The translations under genes and the position numbers were made by a program. A stretch of 64,000 nt of DNA from Sphingobacterium spiritivorum (GTDB lineage: Bacteria > Bacteroidota > Bacteroidia > Sphingobacteriales > Sphingobacteriaceae), in assembly GCF_016725325.1 (NCBI RefSeq), contig NZ_CP068083.1:1054001-1118000 (forward strand), in the 5' to 3' direction. Shown piece after piece: positions 42,886 through 52,361 of this stretch. A model generated the notes under the pieces. It saw only the letters and a program-made list of their open reading frames with translations, ran no database searches and had not been told where the DNA came from. The stretch's first letter is position 1. Every line of letters begins with the position of its first letter.

Positions 42886-45129
42886 TTAAAAACCTAACCG
42901 ATCATCATCCAGATTTTCATCTGTAGCAGGTCCGGTACCATTAAACGGAGCATATTTACCGCAATCCAGTTCACGGGTCAGTCCTCCTGCTGGCAACGGA
43001 AAATCTTCTTTCGTATATTTCAGTTTACTGTCTCCGTAGACTTTTTGCATATAGTAAGCAAATACAGGCATAGCAGCACGCGCACCCTGACCTTCATTGG
43101 TACTGTAGAAACTGATACCTCTGTCTTCTGCTCCTGTCCATACCCCGGTCACTAATTGAGGAGTGACTCCGATAAACCAGGCATCTGAGTTATCATTCGT
43201 AGTACCTGTTTTACCTCCTATCGGATAGTTAAGTTTATAGAACCATTTGATACGGGTAGCGGTACCGCCGTCTACAACTCCTTTTAACATATCCACCATA
43301 ATATATGCCGTTTCGCTGTTCAGCGCTTTAACAACTTTAGGAGCCTTTTCATATATCGTTGTCCCACTCTTATCTTCTATACGCATGATCATAGTCGGTT
43401 CTACCCATGTACCACTATTTACAAATGCGGAATATGCACCTACCATATCAAATACAGAGGCTTCATAAGCTCCCAGTGCAATAGAAGGATAGGAAGGAAC
43501 TTTGGAGGTAATTCCCATTTTCTGAGTCAGATTCGCTACAGCACTTGCCCCTACTTCATTGATCAGATATGCCGTAGCATAGTTCTGCGAATAAGCCAGT
43601 GCTTTCTTAAGTGTAATGGGATTGCCACCCTGAACTGTTCCTCTTGGCGTCCAGTTGCCATACGTCTGTTGAAAATTCGGAACACTGTAGCATGGTGAAT
43701 AGCCATTATCCACAGCGACTGCATAGGTAAACGGTTTTGCAGTGGAACCTACCTGACGGGTACCTAACTTAACCTGATCATATTTAAAGTGTTCAAAGTT
43801 AATTCCACCTACCCATGCTTTTATGTGACCTGTCTGGGGCTCCATAGACATCATTGCATTCCGGAGAAACAACTTGTTATACTTAATAGAATCCATAGGT
43901 GTCATAACTGTATCTACACTTCCTCTCCAGGTAAATACATTCATAGGAACCTTAGTATTGAATGCTTTTTTAATTTCTTCTTCAGAAGCACCCAGATCTT
44001 TCATCATACGATAACGATCCGAACGTTTCATACCGGATATCAGCAATTGCGCATTCTTCCCTGAGAAAGGTGTTCTTCCTTTCCATTGACGATCAAAAGC
44101 CCCTTGCAACTCTTTCATGGCTCTTTTCTGTGCCTCTTCGGCATATTGCTGCATGGTATAGTTAATCGTCGAATATATTTTCAATCCATCCCTGTCCAGG
44201 TCATAAGGTGTACCATCGGATTTGGTAATAGACAGACGGGCGAACTCTTTTTTGATCTCTTCTTTTAGTACAGCTCTGAAATATGGCGCAAGTCCCTCCC
44301 CATAATTGGAAATCTTCAACTGCAATCCAAGAGGCTTCGCTGCACTCTCCGTTTCTTCAGCCTTTGTAATAAAACTTTCATTGTACATATTATTCAGCAC
44401 AACGTTACGACGTCCCAAAGCATTCTCCGGATATCTCACCGGCGAATATACTCCCGGTCCCTTTAGCATACCAACCAGTAATGCAGCCTGCTCAGCCGTC
44501 AATTTGTCCGGCGTAGTATTAAAGTAAGTACGTGCAGCTGATTTGATACCAAAAGTATTGTAAGCACCAAAATCCACGGTATTAAAATACATCGTAATGA
44601 TTTCTTCTTTGGTATAATTACGCTCTAACCGAACTGCTGTAACCCATTCCTGAAACTTCTGGAAAATACGCTTGGAAAAGCTTTTTGCTCTGCCATCTGA
44701 AAACAGATTCAGAGCCAGCTGCTGCGTAATTGTACTACCGCCCTGCTTGTTTCCGGTCATCGTATGAAAGATAACCGTCATCGTACGCCAATAATCAATA
44801 CCGGCATGTTTGTAGAAGCGCTTATCTTCTGTAGCGATCAAAGCCTGCACAAGAAAAGGAGACAACTCACTATACTTTACATTAGACCTGTTCTGAACAT
44901 AGTATGTCCCCAATACTTTATTGTCCTCGGTCAACACCTCGGAAGCAAGATTACTTTTGGGATTCTCCAAATCCTGAAAAGAAGGCAATTTTCCAAATAC
45001 ACCTAACCTTACACTCAGGATAAACAAAAATCCAAAAGCTACACAAGCAATAATAATTGTCCAAAAATTGCGGGTATACTTCTTAATATCCTCTTCAGTG
45101 AGTTTACTGTTTTTTGATACTCTTCTCAT
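42886..45129 (-). CDS. mrcA: Class A penicillin-binding protein (PBP1A type)
   Basis: Bifunctional peptidoglycan glycosyltransferase/transpeptidase in the inner membrane. The 747-residue protein has one N-terminal helix (about 22-44), GT51 motifs with the catalytic Glu in ATEDKRFYKHAGID and GGSTITQQLALNLF, and transpeptidase motifs SxxK (GSTAKPF), SxN (SQNYA) and KTG (GGKTGTTNDN). It has the expected length for PBP1A. The gene lies 22 bp downstream of the PorW/SprE-like gene on the same strand and the pair ends at a terminator. Symbol by homology only; mrcA or ponA are equally used. Confidence 0.93.
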   Translation of the reverse strand: MRRVSKNSKLTEEDIKKYTRNFWTIIIACVAFGFLFILSVRLGVFGKLPSFQDLENPKSNLASEVLTEDNKVLGTYYVQNRSNVKYSELSPFLVQALIATEDKRFYKHAGIDYWRTMTVIFHTMTGNKQGGSTITQQLALNLFSDGRAKSFSKRIFQKFQEWVTAVRLERNYTKEEIITMYFNTVDFGAYNTFGIKSAARTYFNTTPDKLTAEQAALLVGMLKGPGVYSPVRYPENALGRRNVVLNNMYNESFITKAEETESAAKPLGLQLKISNYGEGLAPYFRAVLKEEIKKEFARLSITKSDGTPYDLDRDGLKIYSTINYTMQQYAEEAQKRAMKELQGAFDRQWKGRTPFSGKNAQLLISGMKRSDRYRMMKDLGASEEEIKKAFNTKVPMNVFTWRGSVDTVMTPMDSIKYNKLFLRNAMMSMEPQTGHIKAWVGGINFEHFKYDQVKLGTRQVGSTAKPFTYAVAVDNGYSPCYSVPNFQQTYGNWTPRGTVQGGNPITLKKALAYSQNYATAYLINEVGASAVANLTQKMGITSKVPSYPSIALGAYEASVFDMVGAYSAFVNSGTWVEPTMIMRIEDKSGTTIYEKAPKVVKALNSETAYIMVDMLKGVVDGGTATRIKWFYKLNYPIGGKTGTTNDNSDAWFIGVTPQLVTGVWTGAEDRGISFYSTNEGQGARAAMPVFAYYMQKVYGDSKLKYTKEDFPLPAGGLTRELDCGKYAPFNGTGPATDENLDDDRLGF

Positions 45130-45151
45130 ACTAATATTTCAATAGCAGATC

Positions 45152-48100
45152 CTATTGTTCCGAATAAACTTTTTGATAATTTTTAATTTGAATACCATCA
45201 GTTAACGTGCCAATCGTCTCTTTTGTCGCTACAAAAGTATTATAAATTTCGAAAGGTATCTTCATAATATCCGGAATCAAAGGTGAAATTCTTGTTTCAT
45301 AGGCTTTTACTTCCTCATAAGAATTGAACGGACCGACGAAAATCAATTGATTTTCACCATTGATATTTCTCAGAATATGTTCTATACGAGCCTGATTATA
45401 TCTTGTCCTGTTAAACTGACCTATACCATATCGGCTTGGTGCCAGATTGACTGTTGCATTCTCCACGTTAATCACATAAAAGTAAACGCCTTTATCCGGC
45501 AACAATTGTTTGTCACGGTAATCATTTGGTCCCAGATCAATCTTTGCCTGTCCGGGTTTAACATCCAGTCCCTTTAATTCCACATTGGTATTAATCTCTC
45601 CGTTAACTCCAACCTTAGATTTTACCTCTCCCGAACTAAGTTCTGTGACGGCCACTTTTTCCTCCGGTTTTGGTTCCTCAGCCTTAGGTTCTTCCACAGG
45701 TTTTTTCTCTTCCACCTTTACTACAGGTTCTTCTTTCTTTTCCGGAATCTTCTTCTCCTCTACTTTGGCAACAACCTTTTCTTTAGGTTTTTCTTTCTCC
45801 GGCAATTTTTTGGTCGGTAATGCGACACCCGTACGATAATCGCCATCAATAGAAAGTGCAGGCCATTGGGTCATGGAAGGTTCATCCACAAAAGCTATGC
45901 GATCGCTTTTTATGTCCTGCAAGGCATTGACACGTGTATAGAACATATCCGGATTCTTATTCACAAACGAAATATTCTCTTTTGCCAAAGGAGTAACCAG
46001 ACTGTCATTCGGAAAGTCTGTTACAATTTTTGACAAAGACTTCACAAAGTCATCCACACGTCCTACACGACCAACAGCCAGGGACTGTAAATAACGGAGT
46101 TGTGCTACAATACTTTGTTTATCTTCTGTATTCTGCAATTCCTGATCCACCTGCTGTATAACAGCTACATGGTCTCCATTCGCATACAGATCAAAGATCC
46201 GGGCGTACGCTTTATCAAGCGTTTCCTTATCACGTTTTACTTTATCCAGATAATACGGATCCTGTGCAACATGTGCATGTATGGTATTCGGGAATAAAGT
46301 AATGAGTTTATTTTTATAAGCCAAAGATTTCGTTTTGTCTATTCCTTCATACATACGGTATAAGGAGAAGTACACTTCTGCTGCCGCCGGAGTATTCGGA
46401 TAGCGATCGAGGAAATTTTCATAGGCTTTGATAGCTTCTGTAGGATCTTTTGTATAATCTCTGTAAATATTACCTATTTTGATCAGATCATCATGAACAA
46501 TCTGATGTATGGAATCGTAAGCTACCTGATTTTTGGGGATAGCCTTTTCATACCTGTTTTTAACATTATTCACCCAGATTTCCCGGTCAAATTCAGGTTC
46601 TTTCTTATCTTTCTTACGCTCCGACACTATTGTATCTGCTTCTGCTTTCTGCGTTCTGCTTGCCAGATCTAATGCCGAAGACTGACTATATCTCCAGTTA
46701 TCTGAAAGCGGACGGCTGCCCCAGCGTCTTTTAAATTCAGAATTACCCAACAGCATGGCATCCTGATTGTTAAAATAGAACTTACCGTCTGAATAGGAAT
46801 CTTTATTCACCTGATAGTCGTTCAGATTTGTCCTTCTGAATTGACTTTCTCCACCTTTCTTTCCCTTTTTAGCGTCCTTCTTTTGCAGTTCCAGTTCTAA
46901 CAGTTTGTCATTTAAACTTTTCGATGCATATTCATCCAGCTTTTGTTGCAGATCAGCATCATTCAGAGCTGCCAGTCCGAGAAGCGTATCCTGCCAGGCG
47001 ACTTCCTCATATACCTGAGTCAGATCTTTCATATAGATGAGTTTTCTTCTTAACTGATCTATATTGGTGTAGTCATTTGGCAGCACTGTAGCCACACTAT
47101 CGTAATAGTTTTGCGCTATCCGGTATTGTTTTTTGTCAAAAGCCTGATCAGCCATGGTCAGATAGGTCTCCGTTGTCTGATACTGACTTGGGTGAAGCTG
47201 GCGTAAGGATAATTTGTAATACGCTAAAGCCTCTTCTTCTTTCCCTTCGGCATAGTACATATTACCGATCTCATAATAAATCTGATCTTTATAATCTTCG
47301 TTCTTACCATCTCTCAACATTCGTTTCAATGGTTTCACACGATCTTCAAACTTCATTCCCTTTTCACCCTGTAAGAAAGCAGCCTGTAGATCTGCCTCAA
47401 AAGCCATATCATAGGAGACATTGCTTCGTGCGATCTTAGAGAAATACTGATAAGCCTTCTCTTTTTCACCTTTCTGTTTATACAGTTGTGCTAATAGAAA
47501 TTTCCATCTTAAACGGTCTACCTTACTTTTAGCAGATTCTGAAGCCAGTTCCAGATAAGGGATTGCTTCTATAGATTTGTTAGTTCTGACTAATAAATTA
47601 GCTTTGGCCGCATTGACCAGAGACCGGGTAGATTCATTGTCATCCAAAAACATAAAGGCAGAATCCACCGCAGCAACCGCTTGTTCTACTTTCCCTATCT
47701 GAAGCAGTGACCTGGATTTCCATGCGTACGCAATCGGTCTGTATTCAGGCTGTTTTGCTGAGTTCTTTTTCAGATATTCAAAATATTCAGTAGCGGTATA
47801 ATACGATCCCTTCATGTAGTTTGCCCGGCCAACGATCAGATAAGCTTCATTGACATACTTACTTTCTTGTTTTGAATTGATGATTTTGTAGGCCTTCTGA
47901 ACCAAAGAGTCCATTAACTGATGCGGATCACCCTCTGCTGTAGGTTCATCAAAAACAGTAAGATTAATCTGATAATTTTCCTTTTTGAGCCGTGCGATAG
48001 CTTTCTGTTCATCAGCCATCATACGTTTGGCATTATACAGAATGTTATATTTTGAGGTAAAATTCTCAACTTTATTATATTGAGGCTCTTCCACATCTTT

Positions 48101-48223
48101 TCCATTCCGGTTATTTCTTCTTTGTCCGGACTTACAGGCATATAAGAAAACACTGCACAGCAGCACGGCAAAAACTGGTCGAACGTAGGATTTCAAAATG
48201 AAGTTTTTTTTGTTGATTATCAT
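45152..48223 (-). CDS. TPR lipoprotein, PorW/SprE-like (type IX secretion)
   Basis: A 1023-residue lipoprotein (lipobox SVFLYAC, Cys30). The N-terminal part contains TPR-like helical repeats (for example AYLIVGRANYMKGSYYTATEYF and EIGNMYYAEGKEEEALAYYK). A low-complexity Pro/Glu/Lys/Val linker lies at about 795-860. The C-terminal domain (from about residue 900; YFYVINVENATVN, GENQLIFVGPFNSYEEVKAYE) looks SPOR-like. Size, lipobox and the KYNILYNAKRMMADEQ opening fit the PorW/SprE group, periplasmic lipoproteins that support type IX secretion and gliding. That assignment is from family memory. Co-transcription with PBP1A links it to the cell envelope. Confidence 0.75.
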   Translation of the reverse strand: MIINKKNFILKSYVRPVFAVLLCSVFLYACKSGQRRNNRNGKDVEEPQYNKVENFTSKYNILYNAKRMMADEQKAIARLKKENYQINLTVFDEPTAEGDPHQLMDSLVQKAYKIINSKQESKYVNEAYLIVGRANYMKGSYYTATEYFEYLKKNSAKQPEYRPIAYAWKSRSLLQIGKVEQAVAAVDSAFMFLDDNESTRSLVNAAKANLLVRTNKSIEAIPYLELASESAKSKVDRLRWKFLLAQLYKQKGEKEKAYQYFSKIARSNVSYDMAFEADLQAAFLQGEKGMKFEDRVKPLKRMLRDGKNEDYKDQIYYEIGNMYYAEGKEEEALAYYKLSLRQLHPSQYQTTETYLTMADQAFDKKQYRIAQNYYDSVATVLPNDYTNIDQLRRKLIYMKDLTQVYEEVAWQDTLLGLAALNDADLQQKLDEYASKSLNDKLLELELQKKDAKKGKKGGESQFRRTNLNDYQVNKDSYSDGKFYFNNQDAMLLGNSEFKRRWGSRPLSDNWRYSQSSALDLASRTQKAEADTIVSERKKDKKEPEFDREIWVNNVKNRYEKAIPKNQVAYDSIHQIVHDDLIKIGNIYRDYTKDPTEAIKAYENFLDRYPNTPAAAEVYFSLYRMYEGIDKTKSLAYKNKLITLFPNTIHAHVAQDPYYLDKVKRDKETLDKAYARIFDLYANGDHVAVIQQVDQELQNTEDKQSIVAQLRYLQSLAVGRVGRVDDFVKSLSKIVTDFPNDSLVTPLAKENISFVNKNPDMFYTRVNALQDIKSDRIAFVDEPSMTQWPALSIDGDYRTGVALPTKKLPEKEKPKEKVVAKVEEKKIPEKKEEPVVKVEEKKPVEEPKAEEPKPEEKVAVTELSSGEVKSKVGVNGEINTNVELKGLDVKPGQAKIDLGPNDYRDKQLLPDKGVYFYVINVENATVNLAPSRYGIGQFNRTRYNQARIEHILRNINGENQLIFVGPFNSYEEVKAYETRISPLIPDIMKIPFEIYNTFVATKETIGTLTDGIQIKNYQKVYSEQ

Positions 48224-48553
48224 TTAGCTACCTAAAAATATGGTTACTTTAAATTACAGAAAACACACGGATGCTATATTTAGCAAAAATATTAATATTT
48301 CCTCACTTTAAGCTCTTTACTTTTTGATAAATCTAAAAATTAAATTTTTAGTAGAAATATTAAGGAAACAAGGGATACAAATCTCGCTTATCCACATCCG
48401 GTAAAAGAAGTCATATCCGTTTATTATTCCTGATCTTTTATGAATAATAACTGATTATTCCGTAAGAAGATTACAAGCCTTTTCCCTTAAGGTAGAACAT
48501 TAAAATTGATTTTGTTAATCTAATAAAAATACTACCTTTATTCTGATAATCAT
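48224..48553. other. Divergent intergenic region, no gene seen
   Basis: 330 bp, AT-rich. On the minus strand a TATTTTTG box (48291-48284) lies 60 nt before the PorW/SprE-like start. On the plus strand the MFS promoter lies at the right end. Nothing else recognised. Confidence 0.5.
48511..48540 (+). promoter_or_regulatory. Candidate promoter of the MFS gene
   Basis: TTTG (48511-48514), an 18-nt spacer, and TACCTTTA (48533-48540, seven of the eight TAnnTTTG positions), ending 13 nt before the ATG. The transcript would be nearly leaderless. Confidence 0.45.
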
Positions 48554-49783
48554 ATGCAGAAACAAAAAAAATCAGGCCTTCTTTTTATATTCATTACCGT
48601 CGCCATTGACGTTATTGGTCTTGGAATTATTATTCCGGTATTACCTACACTTATCAAAGAACTGACTGGAGGAACATTGAGTGAGGCGTCAGAATATGGT
48701 GGCTGGCTCATGTTCAGTTATGCTATTACTCAATTTGTATTTGCCTCCGTACTTGGAAATTTAAGTGACCGTTTCGGGAGACGTCCTGTTCTGCTGTTAT
48801 CGCTTTTGGGGTTCTGCATCAATTACCTGCTGATGGGATTTGCTACATCTATTTTATGGCTTTTTATCGGTCGTTTTGTAGCTGGGATTACCGGTGCAAG
48901 CATGACTGTAGCTGCGGCATATACAGCAGACATCAGCACCCCTGATAAAAAAGCACAGAACTTTGGATTACTGAGTGCTGCATTCGGTATCGGATTTATC
49001 ATTGGTCCTGTACTAGGCGGATTATTGGGACATTACGGCCCCAGAGTTCCCTTCTTTGCTGCCGGAGCGATTAGTTTTATAAATTTTGTATACGGATACT
49101 TTATGGTGCCGGAATCTTTAAAACCCGAAAACAGAAGAGCTTTTCAATGGAAAAATGCCAATCCTGTGGGTGCATTTCGATATATCGCCAAGTATCCGCA
49201 GATCAAACCTCTTATCATCTGTATATTTCTGATCAATGTTGCTGCACATGCTGTACAGAGTACCTGGTCATACTATACAATGGAAAGATACGCCTGGAAT
49301 GAGCGTATGGTAGGTATATCTATGGGTTTTATTGGTGTACTTCTCGCGATCGTACAGGCTGGTTTATTGCGGATTATTATTCCTAAACTCGGTCTTCCCA
49401 AAAGTATTGTCATCGGATTGAGTCTGTATGTCATATCCTTTCCGCTTATGGCTTTTTCATATGAACCCTGGATGTTGTTTGCGGCAAGTGTACCTTTCGT
49501 ATTTGCAGGTATCGCCGGACCCGCAATGCAGAGTTTTATATCCAATCATACGCCCAATAATGAACAGGGACAGATTCAGGGCGGGATTACCAGTATTGTC
49601 AGCCTTACAGCTATCTTTGGCCCCCCATTGATGAGCAATATATTTGCATTTTTCACCAACCATAAACATAACGTTTATTTTCCCGGCGCCCCCTTCCTAA
49701 TGGCTTCTGTACTCTCGTTAATAGCGGTAAGCATTACGGCTCTCTATTTTAACAGAAAAGAAGAGCCGGCAACAGAATCTTAA
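48554..49783 (+). CDS. MFS transporter, TetA/TCR-like
   Basis: A 409-residue major facilitator with 12 predicted helices. The loop 2-3 motif is GNLSDRFGRRPVLL, the canonical motif A, and GFIIGPVLGG is motif C typical of drug:H+ antiporters (DHA1). The opening DVIGLGIIIPVLPTLI, with its acidic residue in helix 1, fits the TetA/TCR subgroup. True tetracycline export is not proven; many chromosomal Bacteroidota members are of unknown substrate. It is a single gene, followed by a short inverted repeat (49764-49772/49796-49804) across its stop and then convergent ispF. Confidence 0.85.
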   Translation: MQKQKKSGLLFIFITVAIDVIGLGIIIPVLPTLIKELTGGTLSEASEYGGWLMFSYAITQFVFASVLGNLSDRFGRRPVLLLSLLGFCINYLLMGFATSILWLFIGRFVAGITGASMTVAAAYTADISTPDKKAQNFGLLSAAFGIGFIIGPVLGGLLGHYGPRVPFFAAGAISFINFVYGYFMVPESLKPENRRAFQWKNANPVGAFRYIAKYPQIKPLIICIFLINVAAHAVQSTWSYYTMERYAWNERMVGISMGFIGVLLAIVQAGLLRIIIPKLGLPKSIVIGLSLYVISFPLMAFSYEPWMLFAASVPFVFAGIAGPAMQSFISNHTPNNEQGQIQGGITSIVSLTAIFGPPLMSNIFAFFTNHKHNVYFPGAPFLMASVLSLIAVSITALYFNRKEEPATES

Positions 49784-49833
49784 AACAGAAATCCATTGCC
49801 GGCTTAGTATGTGAAGATACAGATCCGTATACC

Positions 49834-50310
49834 TTATTTTTGAATCAGACATACAGCATAGGCTACTACACCTTCCTGCCTGCCTACAAAACCCATCGTC
49901 TCATTGGTCGTCGCTTTGATAGAAATATCTTCTTCATCTATTCCTGCAGCTTCAGCTATCTTTTGCTTCATTTCCGGAATATAAGGTTTGATTTTGGGCG
50001 CTTCCAGACACAACATTGCATCTATATTTCCCAGTGTCCACCCCTTTTCCTTAATAAGTGCAATACATTGCTGCAGTAAGACCAGACTGGATATACCTTT
50101 CCAACGGTCGTCTGTATTAGGAAAATGATATCCTATATCTTCCAGATTTGCAGCACCTAATATTGCATCACAAATTGCATGTACCAATACATCTGCATCA
50201 GAGTGTCCGAATGCTCCCGAATGATGTTCTAATGTGACACCTCCCATAACAAAAGGGTGCCCTTCTTTTAATTGGTGTACATCGAAACCAAAACCAACTT
50301 TCATTTTCAT
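49834..50310 (-). CDS. ispF: 2-C-methyl-D-erythritol 2,4-cyclodiphosphate synthase
   Basis: Cyclises CDP-ME 2-phosphate in the MEP isoprenoid pathway, which makes the DMAPP used by MiaA. Start at 50310 (MKMKVGFGFDVHQL) gives 158 residues, the normal size; upstream in-frame codons are not conserved in style. Zn-binding residues are seen as FDVH (D10 and H12) and the SHSD-like GHSDADVLVHAICDA, with GYHFPNTD and ATTNETMGFVGRQEG completing the family pattern. Single gene on the minus strand. Confidence 0.95.
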   Translation of the reverse strand: MKMKVGFGFDVHQLKEGHPFVMGGVTLEHHSGAFGHSDADVLVHAICDAILGAANLEDIGYHFPNTDDRWKGISSLVLLQQCIALIKEKGWTLGNIDAMLCLEAPKIKPYIPEMKQKIAEAAGIDEEDISIKATTNETMGFVGRQEGVVAYAVCLIQK

Positions 50311-50478
50311 ATCTTGACGAAAATACAAGAAGCTTTGTGAATTAGGAAACCTATTTAGGAATATTTATTACAAAGAACAACTGCTACGAAAACAGTATCT
50401 TAGGTGTAAAATCTCCTATGGTAGTTAAAAAGCTACGAATCAATCTATTTGTCTATAACTTTTAAAAAAAATATTTAC

Positions 50479-50486
50479 TACTTTTG
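50479..50486 (+). promoter_or_regulatory. -7 promoter box TACTTTTG for gldJ
   Basis: Exact TAnnTTTG match. It places the transcript start near 50493, which excludes the ATG at 50484 and leaves 50499 or 50520 as starts. A TTTG at 50448-50451 is too far (27 nt) for a standard -33 box. Confidence 0.45.
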
Positions 50487-50519
50487 ACAGACATATATAT
50501 GAACACATATACCTTAATA

Positions 50520-52109
50520 ATGAACGTTTCAAATTTTAGTCTGTCAAAACTTTTATTTATCGTGGCCGGAGTAGTTCTGATCTCTTCCTGCAGTTCAAAT
50601 AAGGGTAAGAAAGACGTCTCTTCCAAGACCGGTGTTGCGTACAACGATCCATATAACGGAGGGCTTCATATCAACCGAAAGGTACAGGAATCTCCCGGCC
50701 CGGGATTAGTGGCAATTGAGGGTGGTACATTTGTTATGGGAGGCAGTCTGAATGAAGATCTTGCCTACTCACATGACAATTTAAAAAGGCGTGTTACAGT
50801 TGCATCTTTCTACATGGATGAGACTGAAGTATCTAATGCTGACTGGCTTGAATATCTGCACTGGATTGCACAGAGTTTTCCGGAAGACGGTGAAATGTAT
50901 TACAATGCACTGCCGGACTCATTGGTTTGGAGAAATCCGCTTTCCTATAATGAACCATATGTCAATCTTTATCTGAGACATCCTGCATTTCAGGACTATC
51001 CTGTGGTAGGTGTATCCTGGGATCAGGCAAATGACTATTGTACCTGGAGAACAGACCGTGTGAATGAAAATATTTTACGTCAGGGCGGTATACTGGTCGA
51101 TTATGAGAAAAACTCCCAAAATCAGAATGCAGGCGGAAAATTCAATACGGATATGTACCTCAACGGACAGCTGAAGGGAGAAGGTTACGACGGACAGAAT
51201 ATGCCTGCCGATGCCCGTCCGGGTGCTGCAGCTGGAGCAAAACGTACTGTACGTATGGAAGACGGTATCTTGAAACAACCTTATCGTCTGCCTACAGAAG
51301 CAGAATGGGAATATGCAGCATTGGGTCTGATCGGAAATACCGAAGAAGGAAATATCAATACAAGCAAAATATACCCTTGGAACGGACTTGGTGTACGCTC
51401 GGATAAACGAAAAAATCAGGGACAGATGCTTGCCAACTTCAAGATCACAGGAGGTAACAACATGGGTGTAGCCGGCAATCTGAATGATGGTGGTGATATT
51501 ACCGTACCTGTTACAAGCTATGCACCAAACGATTTCGGTCTTTACAATATGGCTGGTAATGTCAATGAGTGGGTAGGTGATGTATACAGACAATTATCTT
51601 TCGAAGATTTTGAAGATTTTAATCCTTTCCGCGGAAATGTATTTACGGACAAAAAATACGATGATGCGGAACAACGTATCCTTGCAAAAGATAAATACGG
51701 ACGTCCTGTAAAAGTACCGGCAAAAGCACCGAGAAAACAAACCTGGGCAGAATTACAGGCTGCTAAAAACAGCGGAGACAGCTCAGCTACCACTGGTATC
51801 TCTTCTTATAACAATGACGCACGTGGTTTTGATGATGAAATCGACCCTAAACTTTATGGAAATACAACGCTTGTCAATAATAACTCCCGTGTATACAAAG
51901 GCGGATCATGGAATGACAGAGCGTATTGGTTAAATCCGGCTACAAGACGTTTTATGCAACAGGATCAGTCGAATGCGATGACTGGATTCAGATGTGCAAT
52001 GACAATGGTTGGTAATGTGTTTGGCCCTGCAGCCAATCAACGGGTTAAAGCAGGCAAAGCTCCTAAGCCTGGTAAATCCAGCCGCCCAAAAGCAAGTTCA
52101 AGACCATAA
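50520..52109 (+). CDS. gldJ: Gliding-motility/type IX secretion lipoprotein GldJ
   Basis: A 529-residue lipoprotein with a formylglycine-generating-enzyme (SUMF1-like) fold. The start at 50520 gives a normal lipoprotein signal (Cys24 in VVLISSC); the ATG at 50499 remains possible. SUMF1 marks are VAIEGGTFVMGGS, VASFYMDETEVSNADWLEYLHW, YPVVGVSWDQANDYCTWRTD, YRLPTEAEWEYAALG, NDFGLYNMAGNVNEWVGD and a C-terminal YKGGSWNDRAYWLNPATRR. An insert of about 50 residues splits the WRT and YRLPTEAEW segments, as in GldJ. The C-tail is Lys/Pro/Ser-rich. GldJ is part of the outer-membrane ring of the T9SS in F. johnsoniae; most Sphingobacteriaceae do not glide, so a secretion role is more likely. Confidence 0.88.
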   Translation: MNVSNFSLSKLLFIVAGVVLISSCSSNKGKKDVSSKTGVAYNDPYNGGLHINRKVQESPGPGLVAIEGGTFVMGGSLNEDLAYSHDNLKRRVTVASFYMDETEVSNADWLEYLHWIAQSFPEDGEMYYNALPDSLVWRNPLSYNEPYVNLYLRHPAFQDYPVVGVSWDQANDYCTWRTDRVNENILRQGGILVDYEKNSQNQNAGGKFNTDMYLNGQLKGEGYDGQNMPADARPGAAAGAKRTVRMEDGILKQPYRLPTEAEWEYAALGLIGNTEEGNINTSKIYPWNGLGVRSDKRKNQGQMLANFKITGGNNMGVAGNLNDGGDITVPVTSYAPNDFGLYNMAGNVNEWVGDVYRQLSFEDFEDFNPFRGNVFTDKKYDDAEQRILAKDKYGRPVKVPAKAPRKQTWAELQAAKNSGDSSATTGISSYNNDARGFDDEIDPKLYGNTTLVNNNSRVYKGGSWNDRAYWLNPATRRFMQQDQSNAMTGFRCAMTMVGNVFGPAANQRVKAGKAPKPGKSSRPKASSRP

Positions 52110-52127
52110 AGAATTTATAAAACTATT

Positions 52128-52166
52128 AAAAAAGGCTTCTATACGTTTGTATAGAAGCCTTTTTTA
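52128..52166 (+). terminator. Terminator after gldJ
   Basis: Perfect stem AAAAAAGGCTTCTATAC/GTATAGAAGCCTTTTTT with a GTTT loop and T-rich end, 19 nt after the stop. Confidence 0.88.
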
Positions 52167-52361
52167 ATTACGATATAGTGCTGATACTCACCTCCACTAA
52201 AGAAACAAGCATCAAAACCCTTCCCAAAAACAAAGGATTAAATTGGTACTAACAATTAAATTTATTCCAAGAGGTTAAATAAAATATCTTTTTCATACTT
52301 TCGTAGTGCACTTACTAAAAACAACGCCTATTATATCCTATATTAGCACGGTGTAACATTT

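Noticed and set aside
45585-45839. Plus-strand Ser/Thr/Phe-rich reading frame
   Set aside because: It is the reverse-strand shadow of the Pro/Glu/Lys-rich linker in the PorW/SprE-like protein; composition follows from that codon use.
49764-49804. Inverted repeat AGCCGGCAA/TTGCCGGCT over the MFS stop codon
   Set aside because: The 23-nt loop and missing T-tract make it a weak terminator candidate; recorded in the MFS entry but not called as a feature.
51075-51593. Minus-strand 172-codon reading frame inside gldJ
   Set aside because: Antisense to the SUMF1-like domain of gldJ; no promoter, ribosome-binding site or family resemblance.
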